This document shows, one piece after another, positions 1 through 8,829 of a DNA stretch of 64,000 bases. The notes below the pieces were generated by a model. It saw only the letters and a list, made by a program, of their open reading frames with translations, ran no database searches and was not told the DNA's origin. The DNA comes from Eubacterium sp. AF22-8LB. GTDB taxonomy: Bacteria > Bacillota_I > Bacilli_A > Erysipelotrichales > Erysipelotrichaceae. The position numbers were made by a program, and so were the translations under genes. The stretch lies in assembly GCF_003458715.1 (NCBI RefSeq), contig NZ_QRVI01000009.1, positions 1 to 64,000 on the forward strand. Reading direction: 5' to 3'. The first letter of the stretch is position 1. The number at the start of each line of letters is the position of its first letter.

Positions 1-8
1 ATACAATA

Positions 9-44
9 AAAAGCCTATGTCCTTACGAAAAGGTATAGGCTTTT
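9..44. terminator. bidirectional rho-independent terminator
   Basis: A 10-bp stem (AAAAGCCTAT pairing with ATAGGCTTTT) has A/T runs on both sides, so it can end transcription in either direction. It lies beyond the end of the YkvI-type gene and probably stops that transcript and one entering from outside the window. A second hairpin at 58-80 (GACGGGAAA / TTTTCCCGTC) touches the stop codon but lacks a T-run. Confidence 0.75.
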
Positions 45-80
45 GTCAACAATCTGAGACGGGAAATTAATTTTCCCGTC

Positions 81-1274
81 TTAATTTTCTTCATATACTT
101 CTTCAAAAGACACTTTTGCGTCTTGTGAGTTTTCTTTCATGAATTTACGATTCTTATAAAAACCAACTGTTAATAATGGTACGATGATAATTGCGATACC
201 TAAATATCCACAATATCCATATCCATATTTAACTACATTTGTAAGTCCAACGAATGAGATTCCCATAGAAACCACCATGATAAAGGCAGAAACTAAAGCT
301 CTACGAACTGGTACATTTTCTACTTTTTGAAGAAACTTCACATTTTCAAAGCGATTCACAAATCCAAAGATTACACAAACAGCACTTGAAATTAAGCATA
401 AGAATAATACAAGTCCATAAAGTGCGACAAGCCAGTTAGCTCCAAAAGATTTTAATGTTGTTAATGTAGGAAGTGTTGTTCCATTTGGCTGTGTTAAATA
501 ATAGTGTTGCCAACAAAGTAACATTAATACAGCAAGGCCTAGTCCCAACATATTTAATGTAAATGTTAGTGCCATTGAACGATCGCAATCTTGTTTTGTT
601 TTTAAAACACTTGTTCCACAAACTAAGATAGCTGGTACTGTAACCCATTGGAATGCTGAATATGTTACACCATTCCATACAGCTTTTGGAAGTTGATTCC
701 ACCCATTGTTTGAAAAATCAACACGCATAACATCTAATAAAATATGTCCATTCAATAAACCGACTGTATAAATAGAAACAGCTAGTACTAAGATCACTAC
801 GCCCATATATGTACTTGCTCTACGAATTAAGTCCACTCCAAAAATTGTTAGGAATAATACAACAAGTCCAATTACTAGTGTTCCAAGATAGTAGTTCAAT
901 CCAAAGTATTGTGTTAAGGCACTTGCAGCACCAGAAATACAAGACGCAACAACCATTAAAACCATGATATTAAAGAATAATTCAAACAATAATTCAACCT
1001 TATCAAATGGATGATATAAACACTCAAACAATTCCTTATATGTTTTTAACCCACGAGAGTTCATCATAATTTGTCCTTCACGAATTGTCATCGCAAGAAG
1101 TAACATTGCAACAGCAACACCAACAATAGCTGGCCACCCTAAACTAACAAACCATGTATTTTCCTGATTTCCTGTCGCAAAGCCTCCGCCTGCGTGTGCT
1201 GCAAATGCAGTTATCGCAACGGAAAATGCAGCCATCCATGATCGATTCATGTTTTTTACTTGATTCTTCTTCAT
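81..1274 (-). CDS. YkvI-family membrane transporter
   Basis: A 397-residue, very hydrophobic protein with about ten predicted membrane helices. The N-terminal segment contains the glycine-rich AGGGFATGNQEN stretch typical of the YkvI family (COG3949, LeuT-like fold), whose substrate is not established. I start it at the ATG at 1274, preceded by AAGGAG at normal spacing. A TTG-started reading nine codons longer would begin inside the leader terminator. It is a single-gene unit controlled by a T-box leader, which implies amino-acid-related transport. The specifier reads ATC, so an isoleucine or branched-chain role is a reasonable inference. No neighbouring gene adds functional evidence. Confidence 0.8.
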   Translation of the reverse strand: MKKNQVKNMNRSWMAAFSVAITAFAAHAGGGFATGNQENTWFVSLGWPAIVGVAVAMLLLAMTIREGQIMMNSRGLKTYKELFECLYHPFDKVELLFELFFNIMVLMVVASCISGAASALTQYFGLNYYLGTLVIGLVVLFLTIFGVDLIRRASTYMGVVILVLAVSIYTVGLLNGHILLDVMRVDFSNNGWNQLPKAVWNGVTYSAFQWVTVPAILVCGTSVLKTKQDCDRSMALTFTLNMLGLGLAVLMLLCWQHYYLTQPNGTTLPTLTTLKSFGANWLVALYGLVLFLCLISSAVCVIFGFVNRFENVKFLQKVENVPVRRALVSAFIMVVSMGISFVGLTNVVKYGYGYCGYLGIAIIIVPLLTVGFYKNRKFMKENSQDAKVSFEEVYEEN

Positions 1275-1289
1275 TTTCAAATTCTCCTT

Positions 1290-1570
1290 CTCTTGCAACA
1301 AAAAACCTTCCGCCTCTTGTTGCCTATAATCAGCATAAGAGACGAAAGGTTATAATCTTCTTCCGCGGTACCACTCTTTTTCATTCTATTGATTGCCCTC
1401 ATCGATGCTATCACATCTAGTCTTTATATCGTAAGACTCACGTCTATAACTACATTATCGCTACAGCCACTCCATGGTGATTTTCATTCTCTAGCTTCCG
1501 ATATTTTACACCAACCAATATCTCTCTAGGCCAAAGCTTTAGTGAATTACTCTTCCATATCAATGTGTTG
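1290..1570 (-). promoter_or_regulatory. T-box leader, probable Ile specifier (ATC)
   Basis: The leader contains the T-box core GAGTGGTACCGCGG (complement of 1363-1376), which binds the tRNA acceptor end. It is followed by a strong terminator: 15-nt arms at 1337-1351 and 1304-1318, then a T-run. The upstream part has the AGAGAG and GGTTGGTG motifs of Stem I. The specifier region reads TGAAAATCACCATGGAG, which aligns position by position with TGAACAGCACCTTAGAG in the serS T-box of this window, where the codon is AGC (Ser). By that alignment the codon here is ATC (Ile), at 1479-1481. Uncharged tRNA-Ile should favour read-through into the transporter gene. Confidence 0.85.
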
Positions 1571-1575
1571 GTTGT

Positions 1576-1604
1576 ATAATACATCATTTTTCATTGTTTT
1601 ACAA
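1576..1604 (-). promoter_or_regulatory. promoter of the T-box/ykvI transcript
   Basis: On the minus strand, TTGTAA (-35, 1599-1604) is separated by 17 bp from TATTAT (-10, 1576-1581). This places the transcript start near 1569, just ahead of T-box Stem I. The site is read by eye from the sigma-A consensus. Confidence 0.6.
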
Positions 1605-1644
1605 GCATAAATGTAAACATTTTACATTTATTTACATTTTTATG

Positions 1645-1672
1645 TAAATAAAAAGAGGCCTAAGCCTCTTTC
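1645..1672 (-). terminator. terminator of the polymer-synthesis genes
   Basis: The minus-strand hairpin GAAAGAGGC / GCCTCTTT is followed by TTTATTT. The stop codon of the last glycerophosphotransferase gene lies inside the stem-loop. Confidence 0.75.
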
Positions 1673-2724
1673 ATAATCTGGTCGATCGTATTTACGACGC
1701 GACTTGTGTTTTTTCCATCTGTAAATACCATATATTTCATTTGGAAATAAGATAATTTATCATAGTCATAATTTTCTAATTTTAAAGCTTCTACTAATTG
1801 ATTTTCATCTGTACATATTGGACCAGGAAAATCATCAAAATTAATATTCAATCCTATGCTTTGTTTATATTCCTGAATATCTGGAATGTAACTAATCATT
1901 GGTTTATTTAATAAAGAATAATCAAAGATAACACTTGAGTAATCTGAAATCAAACAATCACTTACCTGCATCAGCGTATATAAATCTTCTTTATTCATAT
2001 TCATACCACCTTCGCATTGAATATTCCCAAGTAAAGGATGAAATTTATAAAGAATGACATAATCCTGGATTTTTGTAAAATCAAAAGACTGGATTTTAAA
2101 TCCATCGATAATGTTTCCTCTAAAAGTAGGTGCATATAAGCATAATTTTTTGCCTTTTAACTGTGGATACTTCAAAAAGAATTCATCTGTTCGATCTGCA
2201 TTTAATAATGTATCTACACGCGGCATTCCTGTCACTAATACTTGATCTTTATCTACTCCAAAAGCCTTAGAATATGGTTCTTTCCAATATTCTGCATTAC
2301 ATAAGACATAATCATAATTACGTACGGGATATTGTCTTTTGATTTGGTTTCCAAATTTTTTTACAGCTCCACACGCATGCCATACTTGGAGTACCTTTAC
2401 ATTCTTAGGTTTCATATGACTGATCACATAATTATTGTCATTTAAAATCACAAGACTTGATTTTTTGATTTCTACAAGCTGTTTTAAACAATTCAAAAAA
2501 TATTTAAAGTCTCCCCATAAATTTTTTTCAAACATCAATAAAATATAATGAATGTCATACTTGTTCTCATGTCGCAATTGCTTATCAATAAGTTTAAAAT
2601 CACCAGATAATTCACTTTGTGTCAAACTAATAAAAGTAATTCGATTGTCTTTAGGATGAACAAAAAAAGTCAAAACATTTACAATCCATAAGGCAATATT
2701 TAAGATTATTTTACTTAATCCCAT
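1660..2724 (-). CDS. CDP-glycerol glycerophosphotransferase family protein
   Basis: A 354-residue protein of the TagF/TagB family, which moves glycerol- or ribitol-phosphate from CDP-activated donors onto a lipid-linked acceptor at the inner membrane face. Visible family motifs are WHACGAVKKFG in the N-terminal half, an APTFRG segment in the middle, and SDYSSVIFDY near the C-terminus, which binds the nucleotide. The N-terminal 25 residues are hydrophobic and may be a membrane-associating helix. I chose the ATG at 2724: it follows AGGCGG and starts 1 nt after the stop of the upstream gene, whereas the longer reading would overlap that gene by 77 nt. It is the last gene of the cluster. The polymer subunit cannot be told from sequence. 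Confidence 0.85.
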   Translation of the reverse strand: MGLSKIILNIALWIVNVLTFFVHPKDNRITFISLTQSELSGDFKLIDKQLRHENKYDIHYILLMFEKNLWGDFKYFLNCLKQLVEIKKSSLVILNDNNYVISHMKPKNVKVLQVWHACGAVKKFGNQIKRQYPVRNYDYVLCNAEYWKEPYSKAFGVDKDQVLVTGMPRVDTLLNADRTDEFFLKYPQLKGKKLCLYAPTFRGNIIDGFKIQSFDFTKIQDYVILYKFHPLLGNIQCEGGMNMNKEDLYTLMQVSDCLISDYSSVIFDYSLLNKPMISYIPDIQEYKQSIGLNINFDDFPGPICTDENQLVEALKLENYDYDKLSYFQMKYMVFTDGKNTSRVVNTIDQIMKEA

Positions 2725-2725
2725 T

Positions 2726-3931
2726 TTATTGCACCGCCTTACATAAAATATCAACAACTCTTTTTGATGCATTTCCATCTTCATGATTATTGAAATATGC
2801 ATTAAACTCTTCTAATTTTGAATAATCATATACTTCATTTTTGATATCCTTCAACATACTTTCTTCATCCATATAGATTTGTCCTGGAATATCCTTATGA
2901 ATATCTAAATAGAACCCTCTTAAATCTGTCGCATACTCTTTTAAGTCATACATATAGAAATAGATAGGTCGTTTTAAAATGGCATAATCAAAGAATACAC
3001 TTGAATAGTCCGTAATCAAAACATCACTAATCACATATAACTCATTGATTTCTGCCTGTGCAGGTATAGAATATAAGAATCCGTCTAATTCTGGATCATC
3101 CTTAAAAGTATTGATAATCAAATAATGTGGTTTAAATACGACAATCGTATCTTTTCCTAAAATCTCTTTCCATTTCCTAAAGTTTGCCTTCAATTCAAAC
3201 GTATATCCAGCAGATACATAGGAATTATCTCTCCAAGTTGGAGCATACAACACGATTTTTTTATCCATAGGCAAATGATACTTATCTTTAATTTGATTAC
3301 ATTCTTCTTTTGTCGCATTTGAAATAAAATCATTTCTAGGATATCCTGTTTCAATCAACCTTTCCCTATTAATTTGAAAAGAGGTTTGAAAAACCTTCGT
3401 ACAGAAAGCATTTGGACTAATCATATAGTTGTATCTTTCAACATCTACATCATAGGAATGGCACATCTGCTCATAGCTGACGCCTGAACGATAAAAAGTT
3501 GTATCCTCACTCACATCGATATCGTGAGCTAGACGTTTTAATGGTGTTCCATGCCATGTCTGTAAATAAACTTGATTTTCTTTTTTAAAGATATAAGTTG
3601 GCAACTTACAATTTACAACCCATAATTTTGCCTTTGATAAGTAATAAAAATAAGGAATGCTGAAATATTCTTTTATTTCAGCTCCCTCAATCTTAATATC
3701 TTTTTCTTTATGGTTCTTTATAAACCAAATAAAGCGATATCCATCAAATCGTGGATCTTGTCTCATTTGTTCATAAATAGCCTTTGGATTGTCTGAATAG
3801 CCACGGCCGTGAAAAGATATAAAGATAACAAGTTTATCATCTACTTTAAATAGACGATAAGTTAACTTATATGCTAGGCGTATGCATTTTCCGGCAAACT
3901 TTTTAATGGGTCTCAAAAGTTTTATCAACAT
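2726..3931 (-). CDS. CDP-glycerol glycerophosphotransferase (TagF-like)
   Basis: A 401-residue TagF-like polymerase. It contains LQTWHGTPLKRLAHDID (about residues 125-141), LYAPTWRDN in the middle and LITDYSSVFFDYAILKRPIYFY near the C-terminus, all characteristic of CDP-glycerol:poly(glycerophosphate) glycerophosphotransferases. The start is supported by AGGAGGGG 7 nt upstream. It lies 17 nt downstream of the GT2-TagF fusion gene and directly upstream of a second, more divergent family member, so the genes are probably co-transcribed. With tagD (CDP-glycerol supply) and tagGH (export), it likely builds a glycerol-phosphate wall or capsular polymer. Which of the homologues primes and which polymerises is not visible. 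Confidence 0.88.
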   Translation of the reverse strand: MLIKLLRPIKKFAGKCIRLAYKLTYRLFKVDDKLVIFISFHGRGYSDNPKAIYEQMRQDPRFDGYRFIWFIKNHKEKDIKIEGAEIKEYFSIPYFYYLSKAKLWVVNCKLPTYIFKKENQVYLQTWHGTPLKRLAHDIDVSEDTTFYRSGVSYEQMCHSYDVDVERYNYMISPNAFCTKVFQTSFQINRERLIETGYPRNDFISNATKEECNQIKDKYHLPMDKKIVLYAPTWRDNSYVSAGYTFELKANFRKWKEILGKDTIVVFKPHYLIINTFKDDPELDGFLYSIPAQAEINELYVISDVLITDYSSVFFDYAILKRPIYFYMYDLKEYATDLRGFYLDIHKDIPGQIYMDEESMLKDIKNEVYDYSKLEEFNAYFNNHEDGNASKRVVDILCKAVQ

Positions 3932-3948
3932 GACTACCCCTCCTCTTT

Positions 3949-6186
3949 TTATTTAAATACTTCCTCTACAATATGCTTTGACGCATTTCCATCATCGTAA
4001 CAACAGAAACGTTTGTAGAACTCTTCATAACGTTCTTTATATTTTTCATTGATTTGATCAATGTTTAGAATTGCATTCACAACTTCTTCACTCGTATATA
4101 ATAATGGTCCTGGAACTTCTGTATTCATATCAATATAGAATCCGCGCAATTGGTTTTTATACTTCTCAATATCATAGGTATAGAATAATACTGGTCTTTT
4201 TAAGTTCGCAAAATCAAAGAATACACTTGAATAATCGGTAATACAAATATCACTAATTAAATAGATTTCACTAATATCATCATATTTACTTAAATTGTAC
4301 ACAAATCCTTCAAGACCTGTTGTGTCAATATTGTCTGCAATATAATGGTGTGTTCTTAATAAAACAACATATTCATCGGATAATTTTTCCATCATAAGCT
4401 TCAAATCCAAAGCTAAAGTAAATTTATATTCACCTTTTCCATAATGTTCATCATCACGCCATGTTGGTGCATATAGAATTGTCTTTTTGTCTTTTGGAAT
4501 ACCTAATTTTTCTCTTAGGTCCTTGGCAATTTGATCTTTATTTGGCCAATATAAAATATCATTTCTAGGATATCCATATTCCAACATTTTTCCTTCATAC
4601 ATAAAACAGCTTCTAAATGTTTTTGTACTAAATGGATTGGCACTTACTAAATAATCCCATTCTTGTCTTTGACGATAGAATTGTTGCTTATATTTTGGTG
4701 AAGCAGAAGTCACTTCTTCCTGATCAAAAACAAGACGTTTTAATGGTGTTCCATGCCATGTTTCAACAAACACCTGTCCTTCACGTTTTCGATACCATAA
4801 TGGTTGTCGAACATTAAACACAAAATATTTACTAACAGCCAAGTAATATGCATATTTAAAAGAAAAACGTTTTACAACTTCAGCACCATAAGGAACTTCA
4901 TGTCCATCATTCAAAGCCCATACGCATTTATATTTACCTGGATAATTCTTGGCAATATATTCATATATATATTTAGGGCTATCTGAATAATTTTTAGCCA
5001 TAAATGTTTCAAATAAAATCACATTATCTTGAATTGGTTTTTTAGAATAAATGTGATAATAAGCTAATTTAAATAATACATTCTTATTTTTAAAGATTCT
5101 AAAGAATTTCTTAATTCCTAATTTTCTTCTTACACAGCTTTGTACACCTTTTAAGTCTCGATTCTTTAAATAGGAAACCATTTTCTTAGAATTACGCTTA
5201 TAACGGTTCATAACTTCTGGACGAATACCATCGATTGTTTGGGCAATTCGTTCAAAATAAACTGTACGCCATAATTCATCTTGGCTACGACGAATTTTTT
5301 TAGACATACGAGTCACAAAATAAGATACAATTTTACGATCTAAACAGAAACGAACAACACCCTCTTCTTTTACAAGCGTACGTGTATATTCGACAGCTTC
5401 ACATCGTTCATTGAATCGATTATCATTTTCTTCCTGGCTTAAAGCAGGTTCATTGATTGGATCATTATGCTTACGTTTTACATAAATTGCATCTTCTACA
5501 CGTAGTGCAGTATTCAACTTATCTAGTAAAGGACACATAAATGTCATATCACTATAATATCTAAAGTTTTCATTAAATCTTAAATGATTACGAACCACAA
5601 AGTCACGATTATATAAATTTCCCAATACAGTAAATGTTCGAATTTCTTTACGATTATCCATTGTATAGAAAATCGCCTGTGCTTGCTGCTCATCTTTTTC
5701 ATAGGATGCAAAAGTTACAAAGTTAGAAAGCTTATTTAATCGACGTTGTTCCCTTTCTTCTAAGTCTTCTTCATCAACTTCTTTATTTTCAACTTTGTGA
5801 AGATAATTCGCTTTGTTGTTCCAAGTATGATTCAACATACCATAAACCATATCTACATCATGATCCATGGCTTTAATCATATTTTGTAATGTATCTTCTA
5901 AAATATAATCGTCACTATCTAAAAAATAAAGGTAAGCCCCTTTAGCTTCTTGGATACCTACATTTCGACATGCGGCAGATCCTGATGCCCCTTCAGGTAA
6001 TTCATATACTCGTATATCAAAAATCGCATTATATTTTTCTAATAAGTCATCTATATTTTCGATTGGATGGTCTAGTACAATGATTAACTCAAAATCTTTA
6101 AATGTGCTTTGTTCTAAATTTTCTAAACACTCCTTCAAGTAATGTTTGTACTTAAAAAAAGGAAGGATAATACTAATTGTATGCAT
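3949..6186 (-). CDS. GT2 glycosyltransferase fused to CDP-glycerol glycerophosphotransferase
   Basis: A 745-residue two-domain protein. Residues about 1-230 are a GT-A family 2 glycosyltransferase: it opens HTISIILPFFKYKHYLKECL and has the metal-binding motif FLDSDDYI near residue 92. Residues about 370-745 are a TagF-type domain with VETWHGTPLKRLVFD, LYAPTWRDDEHYG and CITDYSSVFFDFANLKRPVLFY. A lysine/arginine-rich linker of about 140 residues joins them. The fusion suggests that one enzyme both adds a sugar and transfers glycerol-phosphate, so the polymer may carry alternating sugar and polyol-phosphate. It starts 2 nt after the tagD stop, in a tight operon. Confidence 0.88.
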   Translation of the reverse strand: MHTISIILPFFKYKHYLKECLENLEQSTFKDFELIIVLDHPIENIDDLLEKYNAIFDIRVYELPEGASGSAACRNVGIQEAKGAYLYFLDSDDYILEDTLQNMIKAMDHDVDMVYGMLNHTWNNKANYLHKVENKEVDEEDLEEREQRRLNKLSNFVTFASYEKDEQQAQAIFYTMDNRKEIRTFTVLGNLYNRDFVVRNHLRFNENFRYYSDMTFMCPLLDKLNTALRVEDAIYVKRKHNDPINEPALSQEENDNRFNERCEAVEYTRTLVKEEGVVRFCLDRKIVSYFVTRMSKKIRRSQDELWRTVYFERIAQTIDGIRPEVMNRYKRNSKKMVSYLKNRDLKGVQSCVRRKLGIKKFFRIFKNKNVLFKLAYYHIYSKKPIQDNVILFETFMAKNYSDSPKYIYEYIAKNYPGKYKCVWALNDGHEVPYGAEVVKRFSFKYAYYLAVSKYFVFNVRQPLWYRKREGQVFVETWHGTPLKRLVFDQEEVTSASPKYKQQFYRQRQEWDYLVSANPFSTKTFRSCFMYEGKMLEYGYPRNDILYWPNKDQIAKDLREKLGIPKDKKTILYAPTWRDDEHYGKGEYKFTLALDLKLMMEKLSDEYVVLLRTHHYIADNIDTTGLEGFVYNLSKYDDISEIYLISDICITDYSSVFFDFANLKRPVLFYTYDIEKYKNQLRGFYIDMNTEVPGPLLYTSEEVVNAILNIDQINEKYKERYEEFYKRFCCYDDGNASKHIVEEVFK

Positions 6187-6187
6187 A

Positions 6188-6574
6188 TTAACCCTTCAAT
6201 TCCTCTTTTAATTGAGTTGTACTAATACCTTCTGTTCTTGGCAAATATACAACTTCACAATAATCTTTTAAGAAATCAAATTTTCCCTTCCAATCATCAC
6301 CCATGACAAATACATCTACATTATATTTCTTTACATCTTCAATTTTTTGTTCCCAACTTGTTTCTGGAATTACTTTATCTACGTATTTAATTGCTTCAAC
6401 AATTTTCATACGATCTGTATCTTTAATTTTACATACTTTATTTTTTCCCAAATTAAACTCATCACTGCTTACCGCAACAATTAAATAGTCGCCTAATTCT
6501 TTTGCACGACGTAATAAATTTAAATGGCCTACATGAAATAAATCAAAAGTCCCATATGTTATTACTGTTTTCAT
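6188..6574 (-). CDS. tagD: glycerol-3-phosphate cytidylyltransferase
   Basis: A 128-residue enzyme that makes CDP-glycerol from CTP and glycerol-3-phosphate, the donor for the TagF-type proteins downstream. It has the nucleotidyltransferase signature GTFDLFHVGH at residues 8-17 and the C-terminal motif RTEGISTT, and its length matches the family. A ribosome-binding site, AGGGAGG, precedes the ATG. It heads the four-gene tagD/GT2-TagF/TagF/TagF run. A terminator separates it from tagGH, so it probably has its own promoter in the 6575-6633 gap. Confidence 0.93.
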   Translation of the reverse strand: MKTVITYGTFDLFHVGHLNLLRRAKELGDYLIVAVSSDEFNLGKNKVCKIKDTDRMKIVEAIKYVDKVIPETSWEQKIEDVKKYNVDVFVMGDDWKGKFDFLKDYCEVVYLPRTEGISTTQLKEELKG

Positions 6575-6633
6575 CAGTCAACAACCTCCCTATATATAAA
6601 CACTGTAATTGTAAACTATTTTTGATAAATTGA

Positions 6634-6655
6634 AAAGGAGTCGTGAAACTCCTTT
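6634..6655 (-). terminator. terminator after tagH
   Basis: The minus-strand stem AAAGGAGT / ACTCCTTT has a 6-nt loop and lies directly after the tagH stop codon. It is followed by TTCAATTT. It divides the exporter genes from the tagD unit. Confidence 0.7.
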
Positions 6656-6656
6656 A

Positions 6657-7475
6657 TTAACCAAATAACTTTGCGATTCCCTTTTTTTCTTTTTTTGGCA
6701 ATAAGCGCTTTTCGAACTTCTCATCTAGGAATTTTTTCTTTTCCTTTTTACTCATTGCTTCCAACTTATCTACATAGGCAGAATAATCATCACATACTTT
6801 GTCAATGTCGCCCATTTCAACTAGTTGTCCGCCTTCGATCCACATTCCTGTCTTACAGAATTCCCGAACCTGACTTAATGAATGCGATATAAAGAAAATC
6901 GTTTTTCCTTCTTCATCTCTAAGTTTCATCATACGCTTCATGCATTTCTTCGCAAAACCTTTGTCTCCAACACTTAACGCTTCATCGACAATAAAGATAT
7001 CCGGATTTAATGCAAGCGAGATAGAAAAACCTAAACGAGATTTCATACCCGATGAATATTTTTTTACTGGTTGATACAAGAAATCACCTAATTCTGCAAA
7101 ATCAATTACATCATTTGTAATTTCTTGAATACGCTTTTTTCTCAAACCCATTAAAGCACCTTTTACATTAATATTTTCAAGCCCAGTCAACTGTTGATTC
7201 AAACCCGTGTTGATTGCAATCAAAGCTTGTTCTCCATTAATTTTCATGGTACCACTATTAATTTCAGAAATACCTGACAATAATAAAGATAATGTAGACT
7301 TTCCAGATCCATTTGTACCTAAAATACCTACTACATCGCCTTTTTTTATTTTAAAAGATACGTCTTTTAACGCGTAAAATTCTTTCTTATCTGTTTTATA
7401 CTGATTGTTTTTATTTCTTAAAGTATAGATTTTAGAAATATTTTCAACTTCAACTGCATATTCTTCTTTAGACAT
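6657..7475 (-). CDS. tagH: teichoic-acid-type ABC exporter, ATP-binding subunit
   Basis: A 272-residue ABC ATPase. It has Walker A GTNGSGKST (about residues 54-62), the signature YSSGMKSRLGF, Walker B PDIFIVDEALSVGD and a switch histidine in FFISHS. The signature variant and the polyol-polymer context fit the TagH/RfbE/KpsT polysaccharide exporter group. It lacks the long C-terminal extension of Bacillus TagH and ends in a lysine-rich tail. It pairs with the TagG-like permease 9 nt upstream to flip the lipid-linked polymer across the membrane. A ribosome-binding site, AGGAGG, precedes the start. Confidence 0.87.
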   Translation of the reverse strand: MSKEEYAVEVENISKIYTLRNKNNQYKTDKKEFYALKDVSFKIKKGDVVGILGTNGSGKSTLSLLLSGISEINSGTMKINGEQALIAINTGLNQQLTGLENINVKGALMGLRKKRIQEITNDVIDFAELGDFLYQPVKKYSSGMKSRLGFSISLALNPDIFIVDEALSVGDKGFAKKCMKRMMKLRDEEGKTIFFISHSLSQVREFCKTGMWIEGGQLVEMGDIDKVCDDYSAYVDKLEAMSKKEKKKFLDEKFEKRLLPKKEKKGIAKLFG

Positions 7476-7484
7476 AAAAACCTC

Positions 7485-8315
7485 CTAAATCATATCAATG
7501 AATTTCTTTTTGAAGGTATACATCAAAAAGCATCCTAACGCAAAAATCACAAATACTAAACACCAGAAATACAGTGTAATAGCTGGGTGATCAAAAGGAT
7601 TTCTTCCGTAAAATACCGCATCTCGATATCCTTGGATAATATAATAGATTGGATTTACCTTAACAAGCTTATTTAAGATGCTTGCGAATGGAACATCCGG
7701 TTTAAAATGACAATCCCATAAAATAGGTGAGAAGTACATCAACATTCGCATGATAGAAGAAATAAATTTCTTTACATCTCGCCACAACATTGTAAGTACA
7801 GATAAAACAAGAGAAATGGCTTCTCCTAGCATAAAGGCACAAATCATATAATAAATAATCCATAGCCAATTGAAGTTAGGATACCATCCACTTAAGATTA
7901 GAGTCACAAATGTAATTATCAACATCACAAAGTGATTAAACAATTCTTTTAAACAGACTGTTGCAGGTAAAACCGAAACTGGAAATTTCATTCTTGTGAT
8001 AACGTTTGTCTTTGAAAATACAGCCGAACATCCATCAACAATACATGGACGAATATACCACCACACACTAAATGCCACAACAAGCCAAGGTAAATACTCA
8101 ACAGTAATCCCTCTGTATGTTTGTGCTTTTCTTCCCCAGGCAATACCAAATACAAGCCAATAAGTAAACACTTGAATCGCAGGAGATGCAAAATTCCAAA
8201 AAATACCAAATTTAGAATCACGCATATCGGATAATAATTCATATTTTGCGATGCAGAAAATACGATAAAAATTTGAACAATTTTCTTTTATAACGTATGA
8301 AATGCTTTTAAACAT
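7485..8315 (-). CDS. tagG: teichoic-acid-type ABC exporter, permease subunit
   Basis: A 276-residue ABC-2 type permease with six predicted membrane helices. The N-terminal cytoplasmic segment YELLSDMRDSKFGIFWNFASPA and the WRDVKKFISSIMRMLMYFSPI region are typical of TagG/KpsM exporters. The ATG at 8315 has AAGGAG 10 nt upstream; a start seven codons earlier lacks a site. It is the first gene of the tagG-tagH pair and should form a 2+2 complex with TagH. Substrate specificity is inferred from the adjacent CDP-glycerol genes. Confidence 0.87.
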   Translation of the reverse strand: MFKSISYVIKENCSNFYRIFCIAKYELLSDMRDSKFGIFWNFASPAIQVFTYWLVFGIAWGRKAQTYRGITVEYLPWLVVAFSVWWYIRPCIVDGCSAVFSKTNVITRMKFPVSVLPATVCLKELFNHFVMLIITFVTLILSGWYPNFNWLWIIYYMICAFMLGEAISLVLSVLTMLWRDVKKFISSIMRMLMYFSPILWDCHFKPDVPFASILNKLVKVNPIYYIIQGYRDAVFYGRNPFDHPAITLYFWCLVFVIFALGCFLMYTFKKKFIDMI

Positions 8316-8362
8316 AATAAAATTTCTCCTTAACAACTTCTAGTTTATCAAATTTTTACTAG

Positions 8363-8389
8363 AAAAAAAATCTGCATGAAGCAGATTTT
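8363..8389 (-). terminator. terminator of the rpoE transcript
   Basis: The minus-strand stem AAAATCTGC / GCAGATTTT has a 5-nt loop and is followed by eight T residues. Confidence 0.85.
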
Positions 8390-8459
8390 CTTGCATTCCT
8401 TCTCCTTTCCACTTATATTCTACCAATTCAATGTGAATTTATTGTGAAAAGGGGGCATT

Positions 8460-8804
8460 TTATTCATTTTCTTCTTCGACTTCTTTTTCTACTTCGTCTA
8501 ATTCATCTTCAATCAATTCTGATTCTTCATCATCTTCATCATCTTCATCGATCGCAATAGAATCTGTATCCATAACACTTTCTGAATACGTGTGACGTGA
8601 ACGCAAATCCCAAGTATTTTGTGACATGTTCAAGAAACGGCCATCTAAAGATAAATCTGTATAAAACTGTGCGATATTATCTTCAAATTGTGTTTGAGTG
8701 AATCCCATTTCCTGACTTACATCTTTCCAAAGATCAACAAATGGCATAGCTCCATTATTATTTGTTAATACTTGATATGCAACTTCAATCATAGACTTTT
8801 TCAT
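8460..8804 (-). CDS. rpoE: DNA-directed RNA polymerase subunit delta
   Basis: A 114-residue protein with the HARE-HTH-type N-terminal domain (about residues 1-75), including FVDLWKDVSQEMGF and LSLDGRFLNMSQNTWDLR. A highly acidic tail follows (residues 78-114, mostly D and E), the hallmark of the Firmicute delta factor. Delta aids promoter selectivity and polymerase recycling. The tail is shorter than that of Bacillus subtilis. It lies 25 nt downstream of argS, and its transcript ends at the hairpin near 8363. Confidence 0.92.
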   Translation of the reverse strand: MKKSMIEVAYQVLTNNNGAMPFVDLWKDVSQEMGFTQTQFEDNIAQFYTDLSLDGRFLNMSQNTWDLRSRHTYSESVMDTDSIAIDEDDEDDEESELIEDELDEVEKEVEEENE

Positions 8805-8829
8805 AATTCAATAAAACTCCTCTTAATAC

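Noticed and set aside
7988..8242. 84-codon minus-strand frame inside tagG
   Set aside because: It is a shadow of the permease frame with no start signal and no family resemblance.
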